From positions 1 through 64,000 of the forward strand of contig CAJUEC010000006.1 in assembly GCA_910585155.1 (NCBI GenBank): a DNA stretch of 64,000 nt, written 5' to 3'. The position numbers and the translations under genes are program-made. The notes under the pieces are model-generated. The model was not told the origin of the DNA. It ran no database searches and worked only from the letters and a program-made list of their open reading frames with translations. This stretch comes from an uncultured Oscillospiraceae bacterium. GTDB taxonomy: Bacteria > Bacillota > Clostridia > Oscillospirales > Oscillospiraceae. This document shows, one piece after another, positions 49,068 to 57,269 of this stretch. Each line of letters begins with the position of its first letter. Within the stretch, counting starts at the first letter, position 1.

Positions 49068-50414
49068 TCAGTCTGTGTGCTCCTGCTCCGGGAGCGGCTC
49101 CGCCCTGGACACAAGGGCCCACTCCACCCGCCGGTCGGTGAAGTTGAGCACCCTGATGTGCAGTCCCCAGGCGTCCACCTCGATCTGGGCGCCGTCCTCC
49201 GGGATGACGGACAGCTGGGCGAACACCAGCCCGCCCAGGGTGTCGGATTCCTCCTCCGGGGGGATCTCCGCCTCCAGGGCCTGGGCCACCCGCTCCAGGT
49301 CGCAGCCGCCGGACACCTTCCACAGTCCCGGCTCCACCTGCTCCAGGTCCTTCTCCTCCAGGGGATCAAACTCGTCGTAAATGTTGCCCACAATCTCCTC
49401 CAGCAGATCCTCCATGGTCACCAGGCCGGAGGTGCCGCCGTACTCGTCCACCACAATGGCCATATGTACCTTTTTGCTCTGCATGTCCCGGAAGAGAACG
49501 TCGGTGCGGACGGACTCGGGCACAAAGTAGGCGGGGCGCAGCAGTTCGGAGAGGGGGCGGGGGCGCTCTTCCTGGGCGTTGAGGAGAAAGTCCCTGGTGT
49601 TGAGGACGCCCACGATGTGGTCCGCGTCCTCCTGGTACACGGGGAAGCGGGACCGCCCGGAGGCGAGAATGGCCTGGAGCACGTCCTCGCTGGTGTCCTG
49701 CGCCCACACCATGACCATGTCGGTGCGGTGGACCATCACGTCCTCGGCGGTGGTGTTGTTGAATTCAAAAATGTTCTCGATGAGCTCTTTTTCCGAGGCC
49801 TCGATGGCGCCCCGCTCCTCGCCCAGGTCCACCATCATGAGGATCTCGTCCTCGCTGACGTCCTCCTGGTCGGCCTTGGGGTCGATGTGCAGCAGGCGCA
49901 GCACGCCGTTGGTGGATTTGGACAGCAGCCAGATGATGGGGCGGAAAACCGCCGCCACCGCGGACACCGCGCCCACGGTGAACCGGGCCACCGTCTCCGT
50001 CTTCTTCATGGCGATGCGCTTGGGCACCAGCTCGCCCAGCACCAGGCTGAAGTAGGACAGCACCAGGGTGATGAGCACCACCATCAGGTTGTTGAGGGCG
50101 TGGGGGTCCAGAGCGGTGACGCCCTTTTCCTCCACCAGCCACTTCACCAGGGGGTCGGAAAAGCTGTCCGCGGCGAAGGCGGAGGACAGGAACCCGGCCA
50201 GGGTGATGGCGATCTGGATGGCGGACAAAAAGTGGTCCGGGGCCTGGGTGAGCCTGAGCAGTCTGGCCGCCTTTTTGTCCCCCTCCTCGGCCTGGCGGCG
50301 CAGCTTTGTCTCAGACAGGGAGATGACGGCGATTTCAGCCGCGGCGAAAAAGGCGTTGATGAGAATCAGGATGGCGAGTAAAATCAGCTTCGGTAAGAAC
50401 GGGTCGTCGGACAA
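49068..50414 (-). CDS. CNNM/CorC-type membrane protein with CBS domains
   Basis: A 448-residue protein often called hemolysin-family. DUF21/CNNM transmembrane domain (about 8-190, LILINAFFAAAEIAVISLSETKLRR), two CBS domains (about 215-335, VMVHRTDMVMVWAQD and DEYGGTSGLVTMEDLLEEIVGNI) and a C-terminal CorC_HlyC domain. Relatives handle magnesium or cobalt export. TTG start at 50414 is supported by AGGAGG 9 bases upstream. No real evidence of haemolysis. Confidence 0.92.
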   Translation of the reverse strand: MSDDPFLPKLILLAILILINAFFAAAEIAVISLSETKLRRQAEEGDKKAARLLRLTQAPDHFLSAIQIAITLAGFLSSAFAADSFSDPLVKWLVEEKGVTALDPHALNNLMVVLITLVLSYFSLVLGELVPKRIAMKKTETVARFTVGAVSAVAAVFRPIIWLLSKSTNGVLRLLHIDPKADQEDVSEDEILMMVDLGEERGAIEASEKELIENIFEFNNTTAEDVMVHRTDMVMVWAQDTSEDVLQAILASGRSRFPVYQEDADHIVGVLNTRDFLLNAQEERPRPLSELLRPAYFVPESVRTDVLFRDMQSKKVHMAIVVDEYGGTSGLVTMEDLLEEIVGNIYDEFDPLEEKDLEQVEPGLWKVSGGCDLERVAQALEAEIPPEEESDTLGGLVFAQLSVIPEDGAQIEVDAWGLHIRVLNFTDRRVEWALVSRAEPLPEQEHTD

Positions 50415-50509
50415 GATGGATGACCTCCTATTGGGCAGCGGTCTGTTGGATTTGCCGCTCTATTCTATGCGGCGCAGACCCTAACAGCTCACAGTATAGC
50501 AGACTTTTG

Positions 50510-50563
50510 AAAAAAAGCAAGGGAGCCGCCGGCTTTCGCACGCGAATTTGACCGGCGGCTCCC
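50510..50563 (-). terminator. Terminator of thioredoxin transcript
   Basis: Twelve-bp outer stem (50521-50532 with 50552-50563) with a nested TTCGC-AC-GCGAA hairpin, and seven A at 50510-50516 giving U on the minus strand. Confidence 0.85.
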
Positions 50564-50573
50564 CAAGGCCGTT

Positions 50574-50882
50574 TTACTCCAGCAGTGCCAGCAGGTCCTC
50601 CTTGGGACGGGCGCCCACAGCCTTGCTGGCCACCTCGCCCCCCTTGAACACCAGGAGGGTGGGAATGCTCATCACGCTGAACTGCATGGCCAGCTCGGGT
50701 TGCTCGTCCACATTCACCTTGCCCACCACGATGTCGTCCCGCTCCTCGGCGATCTGGTCCACAATGGGGGACACCATGCGGCAGGGGCCGCACCAGGGGG
50801 CCCAGAAGTCCACCAGCACGGGCTGGGCGGCGTGGAGCACCAGCTCCTCAAAGTTTTCCTTGGTGATGGTCTGTACGGACAT
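50574..50882 (-). CDS. trxA: Thioredoxin
   Basis: A 102-residue redox protein with the active site WCGPC (C31 and C34), the buried D in LVDFWAPW and cis-proline in SIPTLLVFKGG. AAGGAGA-type site upstream. It lies 15 bases after the glycosyltransferase stop on the same strand and could be read with it. No thioredoxin reductase in the window. Confidence 0.96.
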   Translation of the reverse strand: MSVQTITKENFEELVLHAAQPVLVDFWAPWCGPCRMVSPIVDQIAEERDDIVVGKVNVDEQPELAMQFSVMSIPTLLVFKGGEVASKAVGARPKEDLLALLE

Positions 50883-50897
50883 GGCGGCATCTCTCCT

Positions 50898-51926
50898 TCA
50901 GTTGAATTTGTAGATCCTCTGGGCCACCCGGTAGAGCTGCACCGACAGCTTCCGCCCCTGATAGCCGGGGATATTGGTGCCCACGTTGGTCAGCCGGTAG
51001 CGGCAGCGGCGGTAGAGGGGGGCGTCCTTCTGCCGCAGGTACTCCCACAGCTCGGTGCGCATTCCCAGCGCCTCCGGGGTCCCCCGGATCACGGCGAAAA
51101 TGGACGAGATGGACATCATCATGGACAGGTAGTTGAACATATACCGGCCCAGTTTGGGCTGCACCGCCTTGAGGGCCATGACGTCGTGGGCATCAATCAT
51201 CTGCCGGGTGACCCGGACCTGCTGGTCGATGCGCCCGGCCATCACCGACTCGTTGACGCTCTGGTCCGAGCGGCCGATGAAATAGCGGTACAGGTCCAGG
51301 TTCATATAATACAGCGTCTTGACATAGGGCAGGGGCTGGTAGACAAAAATATTGTCCACGTAGAAGGTGTGCTTGGGCAGCTCCAGGCCGCAGTCCCGCA
51401 GCAGCTGGGTGCGGTAGATCACCGAGTGCATCAGCAGGTATTGGGAGGTGCGGAAGCGGTGGATGGAGTCCCAGGTGATGATCTGGTCGGAGGGGAACAC
51501 ATTTTTGTAGCCCATGACCTTCTGGGTGTTGTCCTCCACGTGTTCATACACGTAGTTGGCGATGAGCAGGTCCACCGGGGCGGGCATGGCGGCAAACTCC
51601 CGCAGCTTGGCCATCACCTTGGCCAGGGCGTCGGTGTCCAGCCAGTCGTCGGAGTCCACCACCTTGTAGTACAGCCCCCGGGCGTTGCGGATGCCCTGGT
51701 TCACCCCCTCGCCGTGGCCGCCGTTCTCCTGGTGGATGGCCCGGATGATATTGGGGTGCTTTTCCGCCCACGCGTCACATTTGGCGGGAGTGTCGTCTTT
51801 GGTGGAGCCGTCGTCCACCAGAATGATCTCCGCCTCCTCACCGGCGGCCAGCAGGGTCTCCACGCAATGGTCCATGTAGGCGGCGGAATTGTAGCAGGGG
51901 ACGGCAAAGGTAATCAATTTGTCCAT
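50898..51926 (-). CDS. Family 2 glycosyltransferase
   Basis: A 342-residue GT-A enzyme. ITFAVPCYNSAAYMDHCVETLL, EIILVDDGSTKDDT and KVVDSDDWLD (DxD-like metal site) are the usual family 2 marks. The C-terminal 120 residues are less typical and have no clear membrane segment. It probably adds a sugar to a surface glycan. It lies next to glf, so galactofuranose transfer is a fair guess but unproven. AGGAGAGAA precedes the ATG. Confidence 0.88.
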   Translation of the reverse strand: MDKLITFAVPCYNSAAYMDHCVETLLAAGEEAEIILVDDGSTKDDTPAKCDAWAEKHPNIIRAIHQENGGHGEGVNQGIRNARGLYYKVVDSDDWLDTDALAKVMAKLREFAAMPAPVDLLIANYVYEHVEDNTQKVMGYKNVFPSDQIITWDSIHRFRTSQYLLMHSVIYRTQLLRDCGLELPKHTFYVDNIFVYQPLPYVKTLYYMNLDLYRYFIGRSDQSVNESVMAGRIDQQVRVTRQMIDAHDVMALKAVQPKLGRYMFNYLSMMMSISSIFAVIRGTPEALGMRTELWEYLRQKDAPLYRRCRYRLTNVGTNIPGYQGRKLSVQLYRVAQRIYKFN

Positions 51927-51990
51927 TGGAATTCTCTCCTCACTCTAAGTATGCCCGGCTGGGCGGGTTTAAAGCAGTGGATCTGCCGGC

Positions 51991-52148
51991 GCCAGGGCCC
52001 GGGCGGCAATGGCGTCCTCGTCGGCGCAAGCTCCGCTCGGCCTCATCCGGCTTGGGCCGGATATCCGCCGCTGCGCTGCGCCTCCTCTCCGAACCAAACC
52101 CGCTTCGCTGGGCTTCAGTTCGGGTGTCGCAGCAGCTGGTCACTCAGT
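51991..52148. repeat. Copy of a glf 3'-end piece plus palindromic element
   Basis: Bases 51991-52017 match 52149-52175 inside glf at 26 of 27 positions. Between them lies GC-rich palindromic DNA (CCGGCTTGGGCCGG, CGCCGCTGCGCTGCG) sharing CGTCGGCGCAAG and GCTGCGCCTCCT with the element at 13337-13493. On the minus strand the copy encodes DAIAARALAPADPLL and a stop, close to the real glf end DAIAARALALSDQLL. Confidence 0.7.
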
Positions 52149-53332
52149 GCCAGAGCCCGGGCGGCAATGGCGTCCATATTGTAGTATTTGTATTCCGCCA
52201 GACGGCCCAGCAGGCAGAGCCTGGGGTACTGGTCCGCCTCGGCCTTGTACTTGGCGTACAAAGCGTTGTTTTCGGGGTTGATGATGGCGTAATAGGGGAT
52301 TTCGCCGTCCGCCCCGGTGTAGGCTTTGGAGTACTCCTTCATGATGGTGGTCACGCCGGGCTTTTCCTGGCCGGTGAGGTGCTTGAACTCGGTGATGCGG
52401 GTAAACGCCCCGTCTGCCGTGTAGTTTACGGTGCCGTGGGTCTGGAAGTAGTCCTGGGGCAGGGTCTCATAGCCGAAATCCAGGGTGCGGTAGGGCAGAG
52501 GGCCGAACCGGAAGGAGAACAGCTCATCAGCCTGGCCGGTGTAGATCACGGGGCCGTCAAACGCCGCCCCGTCCAGTTTGATCACGCCGCCGGCCAGCTC
52601 CAGCCGGGAGAGCGCGTCCGTCCCCGTCTCCACGGTGATGCTGGGGTGGTCCAGCATCCGCTGGAACATGGGGGTGTAGCCCTCCAGGGGCATCCCCTGG
52701 TAGGCGTCCTGGAAATAGCGGTCATCCGTGGACAGCCGCACCGGCACCCGGGCGGTGGTGGCGGGGTCGATCTCCTCCGGGGTCTGGCCCCACTGCTTCA
52801 TGGTGTAGTGGACGAACACGTGCTCATACACGTAGTCGGCGATGGCGGCGATCTCCGGGTCGGGATTGTGCCGCAGCTCCAGGATGGTCACCTGGCTCTG
52901 GGCGGGGTAGGCGTCCAGCAGTTTCCGGCCCAGCCGCGCCCCCTCCGTCTCCCCGAAGGCGTTTTTCATGGAGTCCAGGTTGAAGGGGACGGGGAAGAAA
53001 AACCGCCCGTCGGTGGACTTGTGGGCGGGGACCACCTCGGGGTTGTCCCGGGGCAGGTTGGCGATCACCCTGTGCTGATAGCGCCGCCACTTGGTGAACC
53101 GGGACAGGTAATCGAATACCCGCTTGTCATTGGTGTGGAAGATGTGGGGGCCGTACTGGTGGATCAGGATTCCGGCCCCGTCCAGACAGTCGTAGGCGTT
53201 GCCGCCCACGTGGGGGCGGCGCTCCAGCACCAGCACCTTTTTGTCTCCATCCTCCGCCAGCCGCCGGGCGGCGACAGCGCCGGCATAGCCCGCGCCCACG
53301 ATGACAACATCATAAACCATACAAAGCGTCAC
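52115..53332 (-). CDS. glf: UDP-galactopyranose mutase
   Basis: A 405-residue flavoenzyme that makes UDP-galactofuranose for surface glycans. FAD loop VIVGAGYAGAVAARRLAE, the substrate segment IHQYGPHIFHTND and the end RLAEYKYYNMDAIAARAL are diagnostic. GTG 53332 has GGAG 7 bases upstream; ATG 53320 is the other choice. Next gene, a glycosyltransferase, could use the product. Its 3' end touches a palindromic element (see 51991-52148). Confidence 0.95.
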   Translation of the reverse strand: MTLCMVYDVVIVGAGYAGAVAARRLAEDGDKKVLVLERRPHVGGNAYDCLDGAGILIHQYGPHIFHTNDKRVFDYLSRFTKWRRYQHRVIANLPRDNPEVVPAHKSTDGRFFFPVPFNLDSMKNAFGETEGARLGRKLLDAYPAQSQVTILELRHNPDPEIAAIADYVYEHVFVHYTMKQWGQTPEEIDPATTARVPVRLSTDDRYFQDAYQGMPLEGYTPMFQRMLDHPSITVETGTDALSRLELAGGVIKLDGAAFDGPVIYTGQADELFSFRFGPLPYRTLDFGYETLPQDYFQTHGTVNYTADGAFTRITEFKHLTGQEKPGVTTIMKEYSKAYTGADGEIPYYAIINPENNALYAKYKAEADQYPRLCLLGRLAEYKYYNMDAIAARALALSDQLLRHPN

Positions 53333-53523
53333 ATCATTTCTCCGTTAAAATTGTGGGGAGATTGCTCCCCAGATGGGGGCCTGTTTTCGAACAGGCTCTA
53401 GGAATTATACCATAAATCATCCGGCGGGAAAAGAGCAAGATTATAAAAATTTGATAAAATTTCCCGCTGCAAGGCCCGGGAAGAGGCGGCGTCGGCGCCG
53501 AGGGGGAGGACAAAGAATTGGGA

Positions 53524-53552
53524 TTGTCAGGAGAGACAAGCTGTGGTAAAAT
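53524..53552 (+). promoter_or_regulatory. Promoter of the coiled-coil/fumarase-like pair
   Basis: TTGTCA (53524-53529) and TAAAAT (53547-53552) are 17 bases apart. On the other strand a TATAAT with extended TG (53404-53409) may serve glf, with no good -35. Confidence 0.6.
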
Positions 53553-53592
53553 ACAATAAACCGTCGATACCAAACGGAAAGAGGGAGATCGG

Positions 53593-54231
53593 ATGGAAGG
53601 CACCGCCGTCATTCAAAAATTCCGCTCCGCCCTGGGCGGATTCAACCGCCAGGACGTGCAGCAGTACATTGAGCAGACCGCCGCGGCCCACCGGCGGGAG
53701 CTGGACCAGCTCCAGGAGCAGCTGACCCAGGCTGAGGACCGGCGGATGCAGCTGGAGGCGGCGCTGTCCGGCGCGGAGAGCGCCAAGAGCGGCGCGGCGG
53801 CGGAGGAGGCCAAGGCCCGGGCCTGTCTGGAGGAGTCCACCCGGACGCTGGCCCGGCTGCGGGGGGAGCTGTCCCAGACCGAGTCCAAGCTGATGGTGGC
53901 GAAGAAGGAGCTGGAGCGTTTGCAGGGCCAGGTGGGCACCCTGGAGCCCATGGCCACCAGCTATGTGCAGCTGAAGGACCGGGTGGCCACCGTGGAGCTG
54001 GACGCCCACCGCAAGGCCCAGGACACGGTGAGCCAGGCGCAGGCGGAGGCGGAGCGGATCCGGGGGGAGACCAGGGCCTGGCTGGAGGAGGTGCTGGCCC
54101 AGTACGACCAGCTCCACCAGGGGATGGACGGGCTGCTGGAGCAGGCCCAGCGGCTCAGTCGGGGCTCCAAGCGGCTGGGTGAGCTGGACGAGGCTGCCGC
54201 CGTCCTGCGGGAGCTGGGAGGGCTGAAATGA
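53593..54231 (+). CDS. DivIVA-like coiled-coil protein
   Basis: A 212-residue soluble protein. The start VIQKFRSALGGFNRQDVQQYIEQ looks like the membrane-binding N-terminus of DivIVA/GpsB proteins, followed by a long heptad coiled coil (about 30-160) rich in A, E, R and Q. A role in cell shape or division is possible but is inference. Its end overlaps the next gene by 4 bases (ATGA), which points to coupled translation. GAGGGAGA precedes the ATG. Confidence 0.8.
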   Translation: MEGTAVIQKFRSALGGFNRQDVQQYIEQTAAAHRRELDQLQEQLTQAEDRRMQLEAALSGAESAKSGAAAEEAKARACLEESTRTLARLRGELSQTESKLMVAKKELERLQGQVGTLEPMATSYVQLKDRVATVELDAHRKAQDTVSQAQAEAERIRGETRAWLEEVLAQYDQLHQGMDGLLEQAQRLSRGSKRLGELDEAAAVLRELGGLK

Positions 54232-54785
54232 GCGCCCTGCCGGTGCATACGGCGGAGCTGGCCGGGGTCCTGCCCCGTCTGCGCGCCGGGGACCGGGTGC
54301 TGCTGAGCGGCACCATCTACACCGCCCGGGACGCCGCCCACAAGCGGCTGTTTGAACTGCTGGATGAGAATAAGCCCCTGCCCTTTGCGCTGAGGGGGGC
54401 GGTCGTCTATTACGCCGGCCCCACCCCCGGCCAGCAGGGGATGGCGGTGGGGGCCTGCGGCCCCACCACGGCGGGGCGGATGGACGCCTTTGCTCCCCGG
54501 CTTTTGGATCTGGGCCTCGGGGCCATGATCGGCAAGGGGGAGCGGAGCCAGGAGGTGGCGGAGGCCATCGTGCGCAATGGGGCGTGCTATTTCGCCGCCG
54601 TGGGCGGCGCGGGGGCGCTCATCGCTCGGTGCATTGAGGCGGCGGAGGTGATCGCCTTTGACGATTTGGGGTGTGAATCCATCAAGCGCATGGCGGTGAG
54701 GGACCTGCCCCTCACCGTGGCCATTGACAGCGGGGGAAACGACCTGTTCCGGCAGGGCAGGGCGGAATACCGCCGGGAGGGTTGA
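54228..54785 (+). CDS. Fe-S hydro-lyase beta subunit (fumarate/tartrate dehydratase type)
   Basis: A 185-residue protein of the class I fumarase beta/C-terminal domain family. DRVLLSGTIYTARDAAHKRL, AVVYYAGPTPG, ACGPTTAGRMDAF and IGKGERSQEV are characteristic. This subunit normally works with an alpha subunit that carries the Fe-S cluster and is encoded just upstream; here the upstream gene is a coiled-coil protein and no alpha gene is seen in the window. Either the alpha gene lies elsewhere or the protein has another role. Confidence 0.88.
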   Translation: MSALPVHTAELAGVLPRLRAGDRVLLSGTIYTARDAAHKRLFELLDENKPLPFALRGAVVYYAGPTPGQQGMAVGACGPTTAGRMDAFAPRLLDLGLGAMIGKGERSQEVAEAIVRNGACYFAAVGGAGALIARCIEAAEVIAFDDLGCESIKRMAVRDLPLTVAIDSGGNDLFRQGRAEYRREG

Positions 54786-54850
54786 GGGCCTGCGGTTTTT
54801 TCGCGCCGCCGCGCCTGCTGGACCAGGCGCTCCCCGCTGCTGATTGAGAA

Positions 54851-54888
54851 AAAGGCGGTCTCCATGCTGTGCATGGGGGCCGCCCTTT
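54851..54888 (+). terminator. Terminator after the fumarase-like gene
   Basis: Stem AAAGGCGG...CCATGC with GCATGG...CCGCCCTTT (54851-54887), short TTT tail. The rest of the 54786-55205 gap holds the promoters and hairpin listed next. Confidence 0.6.
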
Positions 54889-54980
54889 GTCAGTGGGAAT
54901 GCGTTTCACCACAAGCTTGCTGAGATTTCTCAAAATGGGTGCAATCACAAGCCGCGCGGGCCGATTGAATCAGTCCTTTC

Positions 54981-55009
54981 TTGACACGGGGCAGTCATCC
55001 TGCTATGAT
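54981..55009 (+). promoter_or_regulatory. Promoter 1 of the methyltransferase-dprA region
   Basis: TTGACA (54981-54986) and TATGAT (55004-55009) are 17 bases apart. Confidence 0.8.
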
Positions 55010-55050
55010 GTTACAAAACGGCGCCGTGGATGAGCGCGATTCTGTTTGAC

Positions 55051-55079
55051 TTGAAATCAAATGAAGAGCGTGGTAAAAT
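55051..55079 (+). promoter_or_regulatory. Promoter 2 of the same region
   Basis: TTGAAA (55051-55056) and TAAAAT (55074-55079) are 17 bases apart, 70 bases after promoter 1. Confidence 0.6.
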
Positions 55080-55152
55080 GTACGGCGGCAGAGAGCAAAA
55101 CGTGGCATGGGGGAGAAATTCCGTGCCGCTGTTCATTAGAAATTTGTCCCAG

Positions 55153-55184
55153 AAGCATACCGGCCCGGCCGCCGGTATGCTTTT
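55153..55184 (+). terminator. Terminator-like hairpin before the methyltransferase gene
   Basis: A 12-bp perfect stem (55153-55164 with 55171-55182) ending in TTTT. It lies after both promoters and 22 bases before the gene, so it acts either as attenuator or as the end of a short RNA of 100-170 bases. Confidence 0.7.
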
Positions 55185-55205
55185 GCGCGTTGGAAAGAGG
55201 GCGCT

Positions 55206-55976
55206 GTGTTGGAGCGAGAAGTGATCACCAGCCGGGCCAATCCCCTTCTGGCCCGGGTGCGGAGGCTGAACAGCCGCCGCTCCTTCCGCCGGGAGGAGGG
55301 GGCCTTCGCCGCAGAGGGGCCCAAGCTGCTGGCTGAGGCCCTGCGGTGGGGCTGCGGGCTGGAGGCGGTGATCTGCGCCGCCGGCGCGGACCTGCCGGAG
55401 CTGCCCGGGGGTGTGCGGCTGGCGGAGGTGCCGGACAGCCTGCTGGCCTCCGTCGCGGACACGGAGAGCCCCCAGGGCGTGGTGTTTATCTGCAGGGGAG
55501 GGGCGCTCGCCCCGCCCGCTGAGCTGGCCGGGGGGCGCTATCTGCTGCTGGACGGGGTGCAGGACCCGGGCAATGTGGGCACCATCTGGCGGACCGCCGA
55601 CGCCTTTGGGGCGGACGGGCTGATTTTGTGCAATGGCTGCGCCGACCCCTGGAATCCCAAGACGGTGCGCGCCACCATGGGCGCGGTGTTCCGCCTGCCT
55701 GTGTATGAGACCGGGCTGGAGCGGGCGGCGCAGCTGCTGGAGCGGGCCGGAATTCCCCTCTATGCCGCGGCCCTGCGGGAGGATACCCGGGATGTGCGGG
55801 CAATCCCCCTGGAGCGGGCGGCGGTGATCATCGGCAGCGAGGGGCGGGGCGTGTCCCCAGAGGCCCTGGCGCTGTGCCGGAAGACCGTCAGGATCCCCAT
55901 GCGGGCCCGGTGTGAGTCGCTGAACGCGGCAGCGGCGGCGGCGGTGGTGCTGTGGGAGATGGCGCGGAACGACTGA
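55206..55976 (+). CDS. SpoU/TrmH-family RNA 2'-O-methyltransferase
   Basis: A 256-residue knotted methyltransferase. The N-terminal substrate-binding region (about 1-100) begins REVITSRANPLLARVRRLNSRRSFR. The SPOUT domain has motif 1 LLDGVQDPGNVGTIWRTADAFG, motif 2 IIGSEGRGVS and motif 3 RIPMRARCESLNAAAAAAVVLWE. It would modify rRNA or tRNA. GTG start at 55206 with AAAGAGGG upstream. Followed by dprA after 63 bases. Confidence 0.9.
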   Translation: MLEREVITSRANPLLARVRRLNSRRSFRREEGAFAAEGPKLLAEALRWGCGLEAVICAAGADLPELPGGVRLAEVPDSLLASVADTESPQGVVFICRGGALAPPAELAGGRYLLLDGVQDPGNVGTIWRTADAFGADGLILCNGCADPWNPKTVRATMGAVFRLPVYETGLERAAQLLERAGIPLYAAALREDTRDVRAIPLERAAVIIGSEGRGVSPEALALCRKTVRIPMRARCESLNAAAAAAVVLWEMARND

Positions 55977-56039
55977 GAAGCGGTGTCAATGCCGAAGAGC
56001 GGCAGGCTTTGAATAGATCGGACAGGAGGGAGGCAGCCT

Positions 56040-57266
56040 ATGTCCAATTTGAAGCATTGGATCTGGCTCACCCAGCGCAGAGGGCTGGCGGGACAGGCCG
56101 CCTTCCGGGTGCTGGAGCACTTTGGATCGCCGGAGCAGGCCTACGTGGGGGACGAGGGAGCCTACGCCCTGGTGGGCGGGCTGTCCGGCGAGGCGGTGCG
56201 GTCCCTGATGGACAAGTCCCTGGACGGGGCCAATGAGGTGCTGGGTGACTGCGACCGGCTGGGCATCCGCCTGCTCACCCTCCAGGACGCCACCTATCCC
56301 GAGCGCCTGGCCGCCATACACCAGCCGCCCATGGTGCTGTACTGGAAGGGGCGGCAGATCGCCTTTGACGAGGAGGTGGCCATCGCCATGGTGGGCACCC
56401 GGGGCGCCACGCCCTACGGGGTGCGGGTGGCGGCCCAGCTGGCCATGGAGCTCACCCGGAAGGGGGCGCTCATCGTCACCGGCATGGCCCAGGGTATTGA
56501 CGCGTCCGCCGTGCGAGGGGCGCTGAAGGCGGGGGGGCCGGTGGTGTCCGTGCTGGGGTGCGGCATCGACGTGGTCTACCCCCGGTATCACTGGGAGCTC
56601 TATGAGGATGTGGCGGCGGTGGGGGCGCTGATCTCCGAGTATCCGCCGGGGACGGAGCCCCGGGGCGGAAACTTCCCCATCCGGAACCGCATCATCAGCG
56701 GCCTGTCCGTGGGGGTGGTGGCGGTGGAGAGCGGCCGCGCCGGCGGAACGCTGCTGACGGTGGGCCACGCCCTGGACCAGGACCGGGAGGTGTTCGCCGT
56801 CCCCGGTCCGATTGACGCCTCGGAGAGCGAGGGAACCAACCGTCTGATTCAGGAGGGGGCGGCCAAGCTCATCCTGGAGGCGGACGACGTTTTGTGCGAA
56901 TTTGAGGAGCGGTTTCCCGCCCGGCTGCGCCCAGCGCGGGAGCTGTCCCGGGAGGCGGCGGAGCAGCGGCTGGAGGCCACGGCGCCGCCGGACCAGCCGG
57001 CGCCCAAAAGGGAAAAAACACAGCCCCCCAAGGAGAAGGTGGAATATCTCCGATGGGCAGACTGTAAAGATAAGCTGACCGACGACCAGCGGGCGTTGCT
57101 GCTGAGCATGGACGGGGGCGTGTTCCAGGCGGACGACCTGGTGGAGCGCACCCAGATACCGGCCCGGCGGGTGCTGTCCGCCATGACCCTGCTTCAGCTC
57201 CAGGGCTATGTGTCGGAGGAGAGCGGCAAGCGGTTTCGCGCTGCCGTCAAATTAAAAATGGAGTAG
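56040..57266 (+). CDS. dprA: DNA-processing protein DprA
   Basis: A 408-residue single-strand DNA-binding protein that loads RecA on incoming DNA during transformation. The Rossmann-like core shows MVGTRGATPYGVRVAAQLA, VTGMAQGIDASAVRGAL, GGNFPIRNRIISGLS and GRAGGTLLTVGHALDQDREV. A C-terminal winged helix (about 345-400) follows a proline-rich linker. GACAGGAGGGAGG precedes the ATG. Coupled with topA, as in many Firmicutes. Confidence 0.96.
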   Translation: MSNLKHWIWLTQRRGLAGQAAFRVLEHFGSPEQAYVGDEGAYALVGGLSGEAVRSLMDKSLDGANEVLGDCDRLGIRLLTLQDATYPERLAAIHQPPMVLYWKGRQIAFDEEVAIAMVGTRGATPYGVRVAAQLAMELTRKGALIVTGMAQGIDASAVRGALKAGGPVVSVLGCGIDVVYPRYHWELYEDVAAVGALISEYPPGTEPRGGNFPIRNRIISGLSVGVVAVESGRAGGTLLTVGHALDQDREVFAVPGPIDASESEGTNRLIQEGAAKLILEADDVLCEFEERFPARLRPARELSREAAEQRLEATAPPDQPAPKREKTQPPKEKVEYLRWADCKDKLTDDQRALLLSMDGGVFQADDLVERTQIPARRVLSAMTLLQLQGYVSEESGKRFRAAVKLKME

Positions 57267-57269
57267 TAG

